Origin: Actinomyces sp. ZJ308
GTDB taxonomy: Bacteria > Actinomycetota > Actinomycetes > Actinomycetales > Actinomycetaceae
DNA: 64,000 nucleotides
Assembly (NCBI RefSeq): GCF_011752065.1
Contig: NZ_JAAIJY010000003.1
Coordinates: 1-64,000 of the forward strand
Reading direction: 5' to 3'
The notes beneath the pieces are model-generated. The model was not told the DNA's origin and ran no database searches. It saw only the letters and a program-made list of their open reading frames with translations. The translations under genes and the position numbers were made by a program. This document shows positions 1 to 8,369 of the stretch, in pieces (the first letter of the stretch is position 1; each line of letters opens with the position of its first letter).

Positions 1-767
1 ACTCGGTCCTGGGGGCCCGCAAGATGCACGTGATGCTCAACCGACCCGAGGCCGCCGAGCGTCACGGTGCCGGTCACGTGGCCCGGTGCACCGTCGAACG
101 GCTGATGGCCGACCTGGGTCTTCACGGCGTCAGACGCGCCAAGTCGCCCAGGACGACCCGCTCGGCCCCTCCGGACCGGTGTCCGGCCGACCTGGTCAAG
201 CGCCACTTCGAGGCCTTCGCCCCTAACGAGCTGTGGGTCGCCGACATCACCTACGTGCGCACCTTCTCCGGGTGGGTCTATGTGGCTTTCGTGACTGACG
301 TGTTCTCGCGGCGGATCATCGGCTGGCAGACCTCCACCGGCCTGTACACCGACCTGGCCCTGGACGCCCTTCAGATGGCTGTCTGGCAGCGAAGACGTCA
401 GGGGGTCGACCTCTCGGGCCTGATCCATCACTCCGACCGCGGCGTGCAGTACCGGTCCATCCGCTACGGGCAGGCTCTGGCCGACTGCGAGGCGGTCGCC
501 TCGGTGGGGTCGAAGGGAGACTCCTACGACAACGCTCTGGCCGAGGCGCTGAACTCCTTGTACAAGGCCGAGCTCATCCGTAACCAAGGACCCTGGCAGG
601 ACATCGACGCCGTCGAGGTCGCCACCGCCGAGTGGGTCCACTGGTTCAACACCATTCGCCCTCACTCCGCCATCGGCATGCGCACCCCCGCCGAGCACGA
701 AGCCGCCTGGGCCCCCGACACCCACCGCCAGGAACAACTACAACCAGCCACCACCACATCCAGCTAA
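1..767 (+). CDS. IS3-family transposase OrfB (DDE integrase core), 5' end outside window
   Basis: Catalyses cutting and joining of the insertion sequence ends. The frame is open to base 1 (codons begin at base 3), so the ATG at 24 is internal and the N-terminus is missing. The rve-type core shows all three catalytic acids: D in LWVADITYV, D in HHSDRGVQY, and E in the GDSYDNALAEALNSLYKAE segment. The tail WFNTIRPHSAIGMRTPAEHE is the usual C-terminus of this family. In IS3 elements OrfB is normally made by a -1 frameshift from OrfA, which would be to the left. No stop or frameshift is seen in the visible part, so the transposase may still be active. Family assignment is firm; subgroup unknown. 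Confidence 0.93.
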   Translation, partial: SVLGARKMHVMLNRPEAAERHGAGHVARCTVERLMADLGLHGVRRAKSPRTTRSAPPDRCPADLVKRHFEAFAPNELWVADITYVRTFSGWVYVAFVTDVFSRRIIGWQTSTGLYTDLALDALQMAVWQRRRQGVDLSGLIHHSDRGVQYRSIRYGQALADCEAVASVGSKGDSYDNALAEALNSLYKAELIRNQGPWQDIDAVEVATAEWVHWFNTIRPHSAIGMRTPAEHEAAWAPDTHRQEQLQPATTTSS

Positions 768-797
768 ACCAGCCTCCACAAAACCCGGGGCTTGACA
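1..797 (+). mobile_element. IS3-family insertion sequence, right part (left end outside window)
   Basis: Visible are most of an IS3-type OrfB transposase and the non-coding right end after its stop codon. The right terminus is placed near 797 because the run at 773-797 (cctccacaaaacccgggg then cttgaca) looks like an IS3 terminal inverted repeat, and because immediately afterwards a different reading frame resumes as the C-terminal half of a sugar permease. The left inverted repeat, orfA and any target-site duplication lie before base 1, so the exact border is approximate. The element is inserted in fucP. Confidence 0.8.
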
Positions 798-1178
798 GTG
801 GGTCTCATGGGCAGGTACGACGCGCGCAAGCTGCTTCTGGTCATGTGCTCCATCGGGGTCGCGCTCTCCTTGTTCGCGATGGTGAGCGTGAACATTCTGG
901 GAGTGCTCGCCATCATCTCCCTATCCGCGTGCATCTCCCTCCTGTTCCCCACCATCTACGGGGAGGCCCTGATGGGGCTGGGGGAGGACACCAAGTACGG
1001 GGCTGCCGGTCTGGTCATGGCCATCATCGGTGGAGCCACCATGCCTCTGGTGCAAAGCGCCATCATGGACCGAACCTCTGCCGCGGTGTCCTATGTGGCG
1101 GTCGCCGGTTGCTTCCTGGTGGTGGCTGCCTACGGGCTCTACACGCTGCGCACACCAAGACCCATCAGCGCAGCCTGA
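798..1178 (+). pseudogene. fucP: C-terminal fragment of L-fucose permease (MFS, FucP-like), cut by the IS
   Basis: About 127 residues remain, in frame right up to the IS border, with no start or ribosome site of their own. The segment PTIYGEALMGLGEDTKYG followed by AAGLVMAIIGGA matches the FucP region around PTIFSLGIKNLGQDTKYG, the last four membrane spans of the L-fucose:H+ symporter. The ORF can formally begin at TTG 792, but that codon is inside the IS end. The N-terminal half should lie left of the IS. Next to a fucosidase and a carbohydrate ABC importer, the intact gene would have imported free L-fucose; this copy is presumably non-functional. Identification as FucP rather than another sugar permease of that MFS subfamily is likely but not certain. 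Confidence 0.78.
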
Positions 1179-1223
1179 CGGCGTCTTGGTGACATCCATC
1201 TCGGGGCACCTGCCATCATGTGC

Positions 1224-1259
1224 TCTCTCCGCCCACTTCGTACCAAGTGGGCGGAGAGA
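1224..1259. terminator. Bidirectional hairpin terminator between convergent fucP remnant and fucosidase
   Basis: A perfect inverted repeat with 15-bp arms (1224-1238 and 1245-1259) and a 6-base loop CGTACC lies between two convergent genes. There is no long T tract on either side, common in high-GC actinobacteria. It would end transcripts from both directions. Confidence 0.7.
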
Positions 1260-1270
1260 AGACTGTGGAG

Positions 1271-2599
1271 TCAGTGCAGACGCTCGGCCAGGACGATCCC
1301 AGGGCCCAGTGCGGTGGGTGCCGCCGTGAGCAGGCCGTGATCGTGGCTCACCTGCGTCAACTCGTCGCCGGCCCTCGAGGAGCCCCAGTCGAACTGCTCG
1401 GGCAGGCGGTCGAGTGGGACCTCGACGTCGTCCAGTGCGAAGAGGACGGCATGGTCTCCATGAGACATGAGTCGTGCCCCCGGGAGCGAGCCGGTCCGTT
1501 CCATGAGCTCCGGAGAGGGTCGGGACAGTTCCGGCCTCGCCGCACGCATCCAGGCACCCAGCCCCTGCAGGCAGGCCCGCTGAGGGCCGGGAATAGTGCC
1601 GTCCGCGCGCGGACCGACATTGAGCAGAAGGCGTCCTCCTCGTGAGACCACGTCGACCAGGTGACGAGCAGCAGCGGGCCCGGTGAGGTATTGCTCGTCT
1701 CCCTCCAGCCGGTTGTAGCCGAAGGACAGCCCGATTCCGCGACAGTTCTCCCACCGGTCCGCGGCCTCGGATCCGCGCATCGCCTGATACTCGCTGGTCT
1801 CGTAATCGGAGTGGAACCCGCCGAATCGATCGTTGATAACGCCCTCCGGGCACAGCTCATAGTAGTGCTCAAGCAGTGTTCCCAAACCGTAGGGACCGAA
1901 GTTCTTGGCGCAGTCGGGCCATTCGATGTCATTCCAGAAGACATCAGGACGATATCGTTTGAACAGGTCAAGGCAGTGGCTGAAGATATAGCGGCCGTAC
2001 TCGGGGTCAACGGTCCTCGCAAGAAGCTGCAGATCCTCCTCAGTCAGGATAACGGGAAAAGGGCGATAGTGCCAGTCCACGCCGCCCGAATAGTACACTC
2101 CGAATCGCATTCCCGCCTTGCGCGTCGCCCGAGAGATATCCTCGATGAGGTCCCGTCGAGGGCCGCGATGGACCGTGTTGCGTTCGTAGGTATCAGGGGC
2201 CTCCCACAGGGTGATGCCGTCGTGATGCTTGGTTGTCGGAATGACGAGCCCCGCCCCGGCCTCCTTGAATAGGGAGGCCCAGTCGTCAGGATCGAAGTGC
2301 TCTGCGTGCCACATGTCCAGGAAATGGTCGTATGGCAGGGAACCGTAGGTCTCTCGATGGTGTCTTCCTGCCGGACTGCCTGGAATACGTATGGTGTTGA
2401 AATACCATTCGGCGTAGGAGTTGTGGGTGAACCACGTCTTCTCGTCGGGCTCCGTGCCAAGCTCTCCGTGAGGCTCGGCCCAACTGGGTACTGAGTACGC
2501 CCCCCAGTGAATGAAGATTCCAAGAGGTGTCTCATCCAGCCACTTCGGTTGATGAGTTCCGAGGCGGGTTCTGTGCTGTGACGCAGTGGGCCGATTCAT
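1271..2599 (-). CDS. Alpha-L-fucosidase, glycoside hydrolase family 29, cytoplasmic
   Basis: Hydrolyses terminal alpha-L-fucose from oligosaccharides with retention. The 442-residue protein has the GH29 barrel: LGIFIHWGAYSVPSW near residues 26-40, the KHHDG motif at 124-128, and FWND at 221-224, where D224 aligns with the family nucleophile. SRGGRLLLNVGPRADG closes the barrel. No signal peptide is seen, so it should act on fucosides after import. The start lies 3 bp after the stop of the upstream permease gene, so it is the last gene of the importer operon. It may accept sialyl-Lewis or milk/mucin type fucosides, but linkage specificity cannot be read from the sequence. The predicted end point, L-fucose, has no visible catabolic genes in this window. 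Confidence 0.93.
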   Translation of the reverse strand: MNRPTASQHRTRLGTHQPKWLDETPLGIFIHWGAYSVPSWAEPHGELGTEPDEKTWFTHNSYAEWYFNTIRIPGSPAGRHHRETYGSLPYDHFLDMWHAEHFDPDDWASLFKEAGAGLVIPTTKHHDGITLWEAPDTYERNTVHRGPRRDLIEDISRATRKAGMRFGVYYSGGVDWHYRPFPVILTEEDLQLLARTVDPEYGRYIFSHCLDLFKRYRPDVFWNDIEWPDCAKNFGPYGLGTLLEHYYELCPEGVINDRFGGFHSDYETSEYQAMRGSEAADRWENCRGIGLSFGYNRLEGDEQYLTGPAAARHLVDVVSRGGRLLLNVGPRADGTIPGPQRACLQGLGAWMRAARPELSRPSPELMERTGSLPGARLMSHGDHAVLFALDDVEVPLDRLPEQFDWGSSRAGDELTQVSHDHGLLTAAPTALGPGIVLAERLH

Positions 2600-2602
2600 G
2601 GA

Positions 2603-3439
2603 TTAACGACCTCCGAAGGCGCCGAGGGTGACACCCTTCTCCAGCTGGCTCTGCAGGAAGGTGACGATGAAGAAGGACGGTATGACCGACATGGACACGG
2701 CGGCCATCATGGGCCCCCAGTCGGTTCCCCTCTCACCTGAGAACATCTGAAGTCCCAGTGAGATCGTGGCCAGGTCTGCGTCATTGATGACAATAAGCGG
2801 CCACAGGAACGTGGACCAGTAGTCGATGAAGGAGAAGACTCCGACGACGAGCACCGGAGCCCTCAGTAGCGGGATGAGGATGTGCCAGAGAATCTTGAGA
2901 TCGCCGGCCCCGTCGATCCTTGCCGCCTCCTCGAACTCCAGAGGCAGGCTCAGGATGAACTGTCGGATGAGGAACGCTCCGAAGGCGCCGAAGGCGAAGG
3001 GAAGGATGAGGGCCGTGTAGCTGTTGACCAGCCCCAGACGTTGGAAGCCGATGTACAGGGGGATGACGAGCACCTCCTGCGGAAGTACCAGGGTTCCCAG
3101 AAACAGCATGAACAGGTGGTCGCGAAACCGGAACCGGAGTCTGGCGAAGGCGTACGCGCTCAGTAGCGAGACCGTCATGGTCAGGGCGGCTCCGCACGTC
3201 GAGACGAGAATCGAGTTCAGGATGATGCGACCCAGGGGGATCTGGCGAGTTGCCTCGGTGTAGTTGTCCCATGCGAGGCGTGAGCCGGTGAAAGAGGCTC
3301 CGGTGGAGAACACCTCGGACGTGGGCTTGAGGGAGGACGCCAGCATCCAGGCGAAGGGGAAGAGGAACGCTATAGCGATCAGCGTGAGCAGGGAGTAGGA
3401 GACAATCCTGCTGATCCTGGAGCGATGCTCAAGAGTCAT
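2603..3439 (-). CDS. Carbohydrate ABC transporter permease (MalG/UgpE type)
   Basis: Second inner-membrane channel subunit of a CUT1-type sugar importer. The 278-residue protein has about six hydrophobic spans and the cytoplasmic EAA loop EFEEAARIDGAGDLKILW near residue 170 that docks the ATPase. The start overlaps the 3' end of the preceding permease gene by 11 bp, indicating translational coupling. No ATP-binding subunit is encoded nearby; in many actinobacteria such importers share a single MsiK-like ATPase encoded elsewhere. The substrate is inferred from the adjacent fucosidase to be a fucosylated oligosaccharide. Confidence 0.93.
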   Translation of the reverse strand: MTLEHRSRISRIVSYSLLTLIAIAFLFPFAWMLASSLKPTSEVFSTGASFTGSRLAWDNYTEATRQIPLGRIILNSILVSTCGAALTMTVSLLSAYAFARLRFRFRDHLFMLFLGTLVLPQEVLVIPLYIGFQRLGLVNSYTALILPFAFGAFGAFLIRQFILSLPLEFEEAARIDGAGDLKILWHILIPLLRAPVLVVGVFSFIDYWSTFLWPLIVINDADLATISLGLQMFSGERGTDWGPMMAAVSMSVIPSFFIVTFLQSQLEKGVTLGAFGGR

Positions 3440-4346
3440 AGTTCACCCACCTCTTCTGCTGGCTGAACTGAAGGGCTGTCAGCAGCATGACGATAACGAA
3501 TAGTACCCATGCCAGGGCGGAGGCGTACCCGAGCTTGTCGAAGGAGAATCCATTGCGGTACAGGGCGAGTACGATGGTGTTCGTCGACTCTCCTGGGCCT
3601 CCTTTGGTGAGGAAGAACGGCTGGGCGAACACCTTGAACGCCCCAATGACCGTCATGACGGTGCAGAAGAAGAAGGTGGGAGACAGGATGGGGAAGACGA
3701 CCTGAAAGAATCGTCTCATTCCTGTCGCGCCATCAAGCTCGCTCGCCTCAAGGACTGACGGGTTGATCCCGTTAAGTCCTGCAGTAAGGACGACGATATT
3801 GTATCCAAGTCCCTGCCACAGGCTCATGATAACAAGGGAGGTCATCGCCAGGCCCGGGTTATTAAGCCAGGGGAGAGGTGGAACTCCTATGCTGTTGAGT
3901 GCAGAGTTGACAACTCCGTCGTCATTGAGAAGGAGGCGCCAGATCAATGCGTTTCCGGCCATCGGAGTGACGACGGGGATGAAGAAGATGACGCGGAGGG
4001 CGCGAGAGAACCTGCTGGGCAGATGCTGTAGCCAGTAGGATATTCCGGTGGAGATGATGAGGTTGGCCGCCGTGTACAGCAGCGCAAAGACTACTGTGTT
4101 TCTGAGGATCGTATAGAAGGCCGGGTCCTCACCGGAGAACATTCGCCGATAGTTGCCAATGCCGACGAACTCCGACGTCCCTAGAAGCGACCATGAGAAC
4201 AATGAGATGATCAGTGATGCGATCAGAGGGACGGCGATGAAGATGATGAATCCGGTCATTCCGGGGGCCAGGTATGCGAGGATGCGCAACCTGCTTCGGA
4301 GCCCTCCGCGGGCCCTACGGCTTTCCGCGATGGTGGCTGTCCCCAT
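3429..4346 (-). CDS. Carbohydrate ABC transporter permease (MalF/UgpA type)
   Basis: First inner-membrane channel subunit of the same CUT1 importer, 305 residues. Start is set at ATG 4346, which overlaps the stop of the binding-protein gene as TGATG; the longer reading frame upstream is arginine/proline-rich and overlaps the lipoprotein gene. Six hydrophobic spans begin at LAYLAPGMTGFIIFIAVPL; the EAA loop is VLEASELDGATGMRRFFQ. The C-terminal half carries the usual TKGGPGEST and TIVLALY segments. Confidence 0.93.
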   Translation of the reverse strand: MGTATIAESRRARGGLRSRLRILAYLAPGMTGFIIFIAVPLIASLIISLFSWSLLGTSEFVGIGNYRRMFSGEDPAFYTILRNTVVFALLYTAANLIISTGISYWLQHLPSRFSRALRVIFFIPVVTPMAGNALIWRLLLNDDGVVNSALNSIGVPPLPWLNNPGLAMTSLVIMSLWQGLGYNIVVLTAGLNGINPSVLEASELDGATGMRRFFQVVFPILSPTFFFCTVMTVIGAFKVFAQPFFLTKGGPGESTNTIVLALYRNGFSFDKLGYASALAWVLFVIVMLLTALQFSQQKRWVNYDS

Positions 4347-5596
4347 CAGCCGGCACTTTCTTGCAGGTCCTTGAGGATGTCCGCGGCGGTGCGTGAGCCT
4401 CGATAGCCCTCGGGGCTGTACTGGGTGAATGAGGTCACGATCTGGTTCCAGTTGGCTGGTGTCACCAGGGGGGTGCCATGGTCCAGGAGGTACTTGATCG
4501 CATCGACGTTCCCGGCCGGCTTGCCCTCGGCCCATCCGTCGATCTGGGAGCTGATCGACGGCACTGTCCCACGAGTACGTGCCACCTTGCCAACGACCTC
4601 GGGGCTGACCAGCTTCATAATGTTCTTGAACGCGGCGTCCTTGTCCGGGCAGTTCTTGCCGATGCCGAAGCCTGATCCCTGGATGACGCCGATGGCCTGT
4701 CCGGAGTCACTGGGGATGACGCATACGCCCAGGTTCTCACCGAGCTGCTCGGCGAAGGTCGAGTACATCCAGGGGCCGTCGATGAGGGAGGCGGCCTGAC
4801 CGGATGTGAAGGCGCCCTGCGCAACCTCGTCGCCGTCCGAGGCGGAGGGGGCCTTGGCGTAGCCGTTCACGGCAGAAAGATCGAAAGCCTTCTGAACCGC
4901 CGAGACGAAGGCGGCGGAGGTCAGGGAGAGGTTGCCCTTGTCGTCGAGCGCGGTGGCGCCATCGGCGTAGGCGAATGCCCCGGGGGCGGTGTCCATGAGG
5001 CTCGGCTTGATGGCCATGCCGACCTTGCCGTCAGTGGTCAGGGCCTTCATGTCTGACAGGAACTGCTCGTAGGTGTATCCGGTCGTCGGCTCCGTCAGGC
5101 CCGCCGCGCTGAAGGACTGCCGGTTGTAGAACATGACGCAGGGCTCGGCGTCGTAGGGGAGTGCGTAAAGCTTGCCGTCCACCGTCATGCCCTCAATCAT
5201 GGCCTTGTTGAAGACCGACGTGTCGACCCCGTGCTTCTTGATGAGATCGTCCAGCGGCTCCATGATGCCGACGAGCTCCTTGGTCCGGGCTGCCTGCGTG
5301 GTCAGGATCCCCGGAGCGTCGGCGGCCGTCATTCGAGTCTTCGCCTTTGTGAAGTAGTCGTTGTAGCTGGGACCCGAGAAGTCCAGCTTGAAGCTGGGGT
5401 CGGTCTCTTTGACGGCGTCGACGAAGGCCTGCCACTGGGCGCGGTCCGACTCGCTGGACACCCAGGTGAACATCTGGGTTGGGGCGTTCTCGTTCTTGCT
5501 CTTGCCCGATGAGCACGATGACAGCAGGACCGCTCCAGCGCCGCTGAGAAGCGATGCTGAGATGAGGGTACGGCGGGAGAGTGATGCTGGGGTCAT
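4346..5596 (-). CDS. Sugar-binding lipoprotein of the ABC importer
   Basis: Extracytoplasmic solute-binding protein (SBP family 1), 416 residues, which would deliver glycans to the two permeases encoded next. The N-terminus has SRRTLIS followed by a hydrophobic stretch and the lipobox LLSSC with C28 as the lipidated cysteine; the two arginines leave Tat export possible. The mature part shows the typical segments YALPYDAEPCVMFYNRQ and AAFTSGQAA-like SLIDGPW. A near-consensus promoter lies about 90 bp upstream. The protein probably decides the specificity of the importer; a fucosylated glycan is an inference from the fucosidase. Confidence 0.93.
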   Translation of the reverse strand: MTPASLSRRTLISASLLSGAGAVLLSSCSSGKSKNENAPTQMFTWVSSESDRAQWQAFVDAVKETDPSFKLDFSGPSYNDYFTKAKTRMTAADAPGILTTQAARTKELVGIMEPLDDLIKKHGVDTSVFNKAMIEGMTVDGKLYALPYDAEPCVMFYNRQSFSAAGLTEPTTGYTYEQFLSDMKALTTDGKVGMAIKPSLMDTAPGAFAYADGATALDDKGNLSLTSAAFVSAVQKAFDLSAVNGYAKAPSASDGDEVAQGAFTSGQAASLIDGPWMYSTFAEQLGENLGVCVIPSDSGQAIGVIQGSGFGIGKNCPDKDAAFKNIMKLVSPEVVGKVARTRGTVPSISSQIDGWAEGKPAGNVDAIKYLLDHGTPLVTPANWNQIVTSFTQYSPEGYRGSRTAADILKDLQESAG

Positions 5597-5958
5597 GGTC
5601 TTCTCTCTTCGTTGAGCGAGCGGGGCTGCCTCATTGCTGCTGCCGCTGTGGTCCGACGTTCTCGTCGGAACTGGTGAATGATGGTGCTCACATTAGTTGG
5701 GTCACAGAAAGGTGTCAAGCCTTGTAACTTGCTGAATTGATGGCAATTAAGCGCGATAGTGGTCGCTCATGAGTGTCCGCGGATGTCCGGTGAAGGTCTG
5801 GTGAAGGCAGAGAATAAAGTGAGCGCTGACATCCGGGTTCTCGTCTCCTCCTCTGGTCAGCTGCTGGAGGGGCGCGTGCTGTGCGTGGGGGTACGACGGT
5901 TGCGGGCAGCCTGACGGGCGCCGTCCCCGCCGGACACCGACCCTGGGAGGAGTGCGGT
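5597..5958. other. Intergenic region between lacI-type gene and importer operon
   Basis: Holds the importer promoter (5690-5718), the start of its leader, and upstream DNA of lower GC than the genes. A long-range inverted repeat (CGGATGTC at 5780-5787, GACATCCG at 5828-5835) is the only other structure noticed. No coding sequence or clear terminator for the repressor gene is visible. Confidence 0.5.
5690..5718 (-). promoter_or_regulatory. Sigma70-type promoter for the glycan importer/fucosidase operon
   Basis: On the minus strand TTGACA (plus 5713-5718), a 17-bp spacer and TAATGT (plus 5690-5695). Transcription would start near 5683, giving a leader of about 87 nt before the lipoprotein start. 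A weak CAAG-N8-CTTG symmetry overlaps the -35 box and could be part of a LacI-family operator. Confidence 0.7.
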
Positions 5959-6957
5959 TCAGACGCCTACCGTTGACGACCTGACGACTAGCCGCGGCTC
6001 GAGAGAGATGCTGTGGGGCGGCTCGCCCCCGACGAGGTCGTCGGACAGGCTCAGCGCGGCCCGTCCCAGGGCGTCGAAGTCCTGCGTGATACTCGACAGG
6101 GACGGAGTCGCCCAACGTGCCAGGGGAATGTCGTCGAAGCCGATGACGGCGACGTCGTCGGGGATCCGTACGCCGGCGGCGAGCAGCTCGTGGCACAGGC
6201 CCAGGGCGATGTCATCGTTGCCGGCGAAGACGGCGTCGGGCAGACCGCTGTCGAGCAGACGCCGAGCAACCCTGGCTCCGGCCTCTCCCGTCCAGGAGTC
6301 CGTTCCCACCCAGCGACCAGGGACTCCGGCCTCGGCGCACACCGACTGGTAGGCGGCGAGCCGCTCGGAGGCGTCCTGCCACGACAGGTCCCCGGTGACA
6401 TGGAGCGGTCGTGTGCGCCCCTGGGCGAGGAGGTGCTCTGTCGCCAGCCTGGCCCCCATCGCCTGGTCGATGGAGACGGTCGACAGCGTGGAGAACTCGT
6501 GCTGACCCGAGATGATGGCAACGACAGGGCCTCGGTGGCGCTGAGACGACAGGATGGCCAGGACGTCGGCGCGCTGGGCGAGGACGACGGTGGCGGCAAC
6601 ACGGTGGCCGTGAAGATGGGCAAGAGCCTCCTTGACCGACTCCGGCGATCCGTCATCAGCGGTGGCGAGAACGAATGTGTCTCCCCGCTCGCGAACGGCC
6701 CTGGCAATTGCGGAGAAGGTGGAGGCCATGCCGTGGGAGAGCCCGGCAGTCAGAAGGATCCCGACGGCCCCCGAGGATCCCGACGCCAGCAGACGTGCCG
6801 CAAGATTGGGCTCGTAACCCAGAGCCTGGACGGCGGCCAGCACCTTCTGACGCGTCTCAGGGCGGACCGACGGGTGGTTGTTGAGCACGCGGGAGACGGT
6901 CTGAGACGAGACTCCGACGGCGTCAGCCACGTCACTGAGGGTCACGCGTGTGGGCAC
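5959..6957 (-). CDS. LacI-family transcriptional repressor, probable regulator of the fucosyl-glycan operon
   Basis: DNA-binding repressor with a sugar-sensing periplasmic-binding-protein-like domain. The N-terminal helix-turn-helix reads VTLSDVADAVGVSSQTVSRV followed by LNNHPSV, and the sensor domain follows, with the family segments FAGNDDIALG and VAVIGFDDIPLARWATPSLS. The start is set at GTG 6957, giving 332 residues, the normal length; the frame runs on to 7122 but the extra 55 residues look non-coding. It lies upstream of and in the same direction as the importer operon, so control of that operon by an imported glycan or fucose is the simplest reading. Confidence 0.88.
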   Translation of the reverse strand: MPTRVTLSDVADAVGVSSQTVSRVLNNHPSVRPETRQKVLAAVQALGYEPNLAARLLASGSSGAVGILLTAGLSHGMASTFSAIARAVRERGDTFVLATADDGSPESVKEALAHLHGHRVAATVVLAQRADVLAILSSQRHRGPVVAIISGQHEFSTLSTVSIDQAMGARLATEHLLAQGRTRPLHVTGDLSWQDASERLAAYQSVCAEAGVPGRWVGTDSWTGEAGARVARRLLDSGLPDAVFAGNDDIALGLCHELLAAGVRIPDDVAVIGFDDIPLARWATPSLSSITQDFDALGRAALSLSDDLVGGEPPHSISLEPRLVVRSSTVGV

Positions 6958-7120
6958 AAGGAAAATATTAGCAGCGCCTTCGCACAGTTCTGAGACATCG
7001 GCGGGCGCCGGGTTCGAGAGGCGTCGTGCTGTCGTGGAGCGTGAATGCGGGTGCGCCGTTGAGGAGGACAACGCGGCGCGCGTCCCCCGCGACGACACGC
7101 CCAGCCAGTAGCGTGGCCGC

Positions 7121-7708
7121 ATGAGCCTGGCCGTCTACCCCGGAAGCTTCGACCCCCTCACCCTGGGGCACGTCGACATCGCCGCCCGTGCGACCGCGCT
7201 CTTCGACGTCGTCGTCATCGGGATCGCCCACAACGCGGCCAAGGCCGGGCGCCACCTGCTCGACGTCGAGGAGCGCCTGTCCCTGGCCAGGGCCTCCACC
7301 TCCCACCTGCCCGGTGTCGAGGTGGACCTCGTCCCCGGGCTGCTGGCCGACTACTGCCGCCGGCGCGGCGCGAGCGCCGTCATCAAGGGGCTGCGCAACG
7401 GCAGCGACCTGGACGCCGAGCTCCCCATGGCGCTGCTCAACCGGGACCTGGGCGCGCCCGAGACGGTCTTCCTGGTCGCCTCGCCCGCCCACGCCCACAT
7501 CTCCTCCTCCCTTGTCAAGGACGTCGCGGGCTACGGCCGGGACGTCTCCGCACTCGTTCCACCCGCCGTCGCCCGCGCCCTGGAGACCCGGCTCGCCACC
7601 GGCGCGCCACAGCCGGTTCAGCAGGGCGACGTGCCAGGACCCGTCCCACCCGGAACCCCGCCAGGCCGCTTCGTCGGCGCCGACCACACACGAGAGGACC
7701 TACCGTGA
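7121..7708 (+). CDS. coaD: Phosphopantetheine adenylyltransferase
   Basis: Fourth step of coenzyme A synthesis: transfers AMP from ATP to 4'-phosphopantetheine. Residues 1-160 are the complete enzyme: the nucleotidyltransferase signature YPGSFDPLTLGH at the N-terminus, KGLRNGSD in the middle, and the ISSSLVKDVA motif near residue 128. It is about 35 residues longer than usual because of a proline-rich tail. Its stop overlaps the next start as GTGA. Divergent from the LacI-type gene. Confidence 0.96.
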   Translation: MSLAVYPGSFDPLTLGHVDIAARATALFDVVVIGIAHNAAKAGRHLLDVEERLSLARASTSHLPGVEVDLVPGLLADYCRRRGASAVIKGLRNGSDLDAELPMALLNRDLGAPETVFLVASPAHAHISSSLVKDVAGYGRDVSALVPPAVARALETRLATGAPQPVQQGDVPGPVPPGTPPGRFVGADHTREDLP

Positions 7709-8256
7709 CGACCAGCCGCGATGCCGGAGACGACCTGCTGCACATCCTCGACGAGCTCGACGAGCTCATCACCACCGCGCGCTCCATGCCGATGAGCGCC
7801 TCCGTGATCGTCAACCGGGAGGCCGCCCAGCACCTCATCGACCGGGCACGCGACGCGGTCCCCACCGCCGTCCACCGCGCCGAGAAGATCGTCGCCGACG
7901 CCGACGCCGTCCTGGCCGAGGGGCGCGCCGAGTCCGAGCGGCTCGTCCAGTACGCCCAGGAGGAGTCCGAGCGGCTGGTGGCCGGCGAGAACATCGTGCG
8001 CATGGCCAACGATCGGGCCGACAGCATCGTGGCCGCCGCCGAGGACAAGGCCGCCTCCCTGCGCCACGGGGCCGATGAGTACTCCGACCGGACCCTGGCC
8101 TCCCTGGAGGCCGAGGTCGCCAAGGTCGCCGAGCAGATCCGCGCCGGCCGAGAGGTCCTGGCCGGCCGTCTGGGCGACGGTGTGGACCAGTCGGTGGAGG
8201 TCCAGGAGCCCGTCCGCCGCCGCTCCGGCTGGTCCGTGGACCCCTCCGCCCGCTGA
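7705..8256 (+). CDS. DivIVA-like coiled-coil cell-division protein (SepIVA-like)
   Basis: 183 residues, almost all heptad-rich helix from about residue 10 to 160 (segments such as AVPTAVHRAEKIVADADAVL and LEAEVAKVAEQIRAGREVLA), ending in a basic tail. Sequence character and its place between coaD and yceD match the actinobacterial septum protein SepIVA, which works in septation and polar growth of mycobacteria. GTG start at 7705 overlaps the coaD stop by 4 bp. No enzymatic motif or membrane span. It could also be called a DivIVA-domain or ATPase-like protein; the neighbourhood favours SepIVA. Confidence 0.78.
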   Translation: MTTSRDAGDDLLHILDELDELITTARSMPMSASVIVNREAAQHLIDRARDAVPTAVHRAEKIVADADAVLAEGRAESERLVQYAQEESERLVAGENIVRMANDRADSIVAAAEDKAASLRHGADEYSDRTLASLEAEVAKVAEQIRAGREVLAGRLGDGVDQSVEVQEPVRRRSGWSVDPSAR

Positions 8257-8369
8257 GGCACCGGCGTCGCCGGCCCACCGGGTACGCTCGCACCAGACAC
8301 CTCGTCCATCACCTCGCCGACGACGGACACCGTCTCAGACGGCGCGGTCAACCCGTTGTGGAGGAAACC

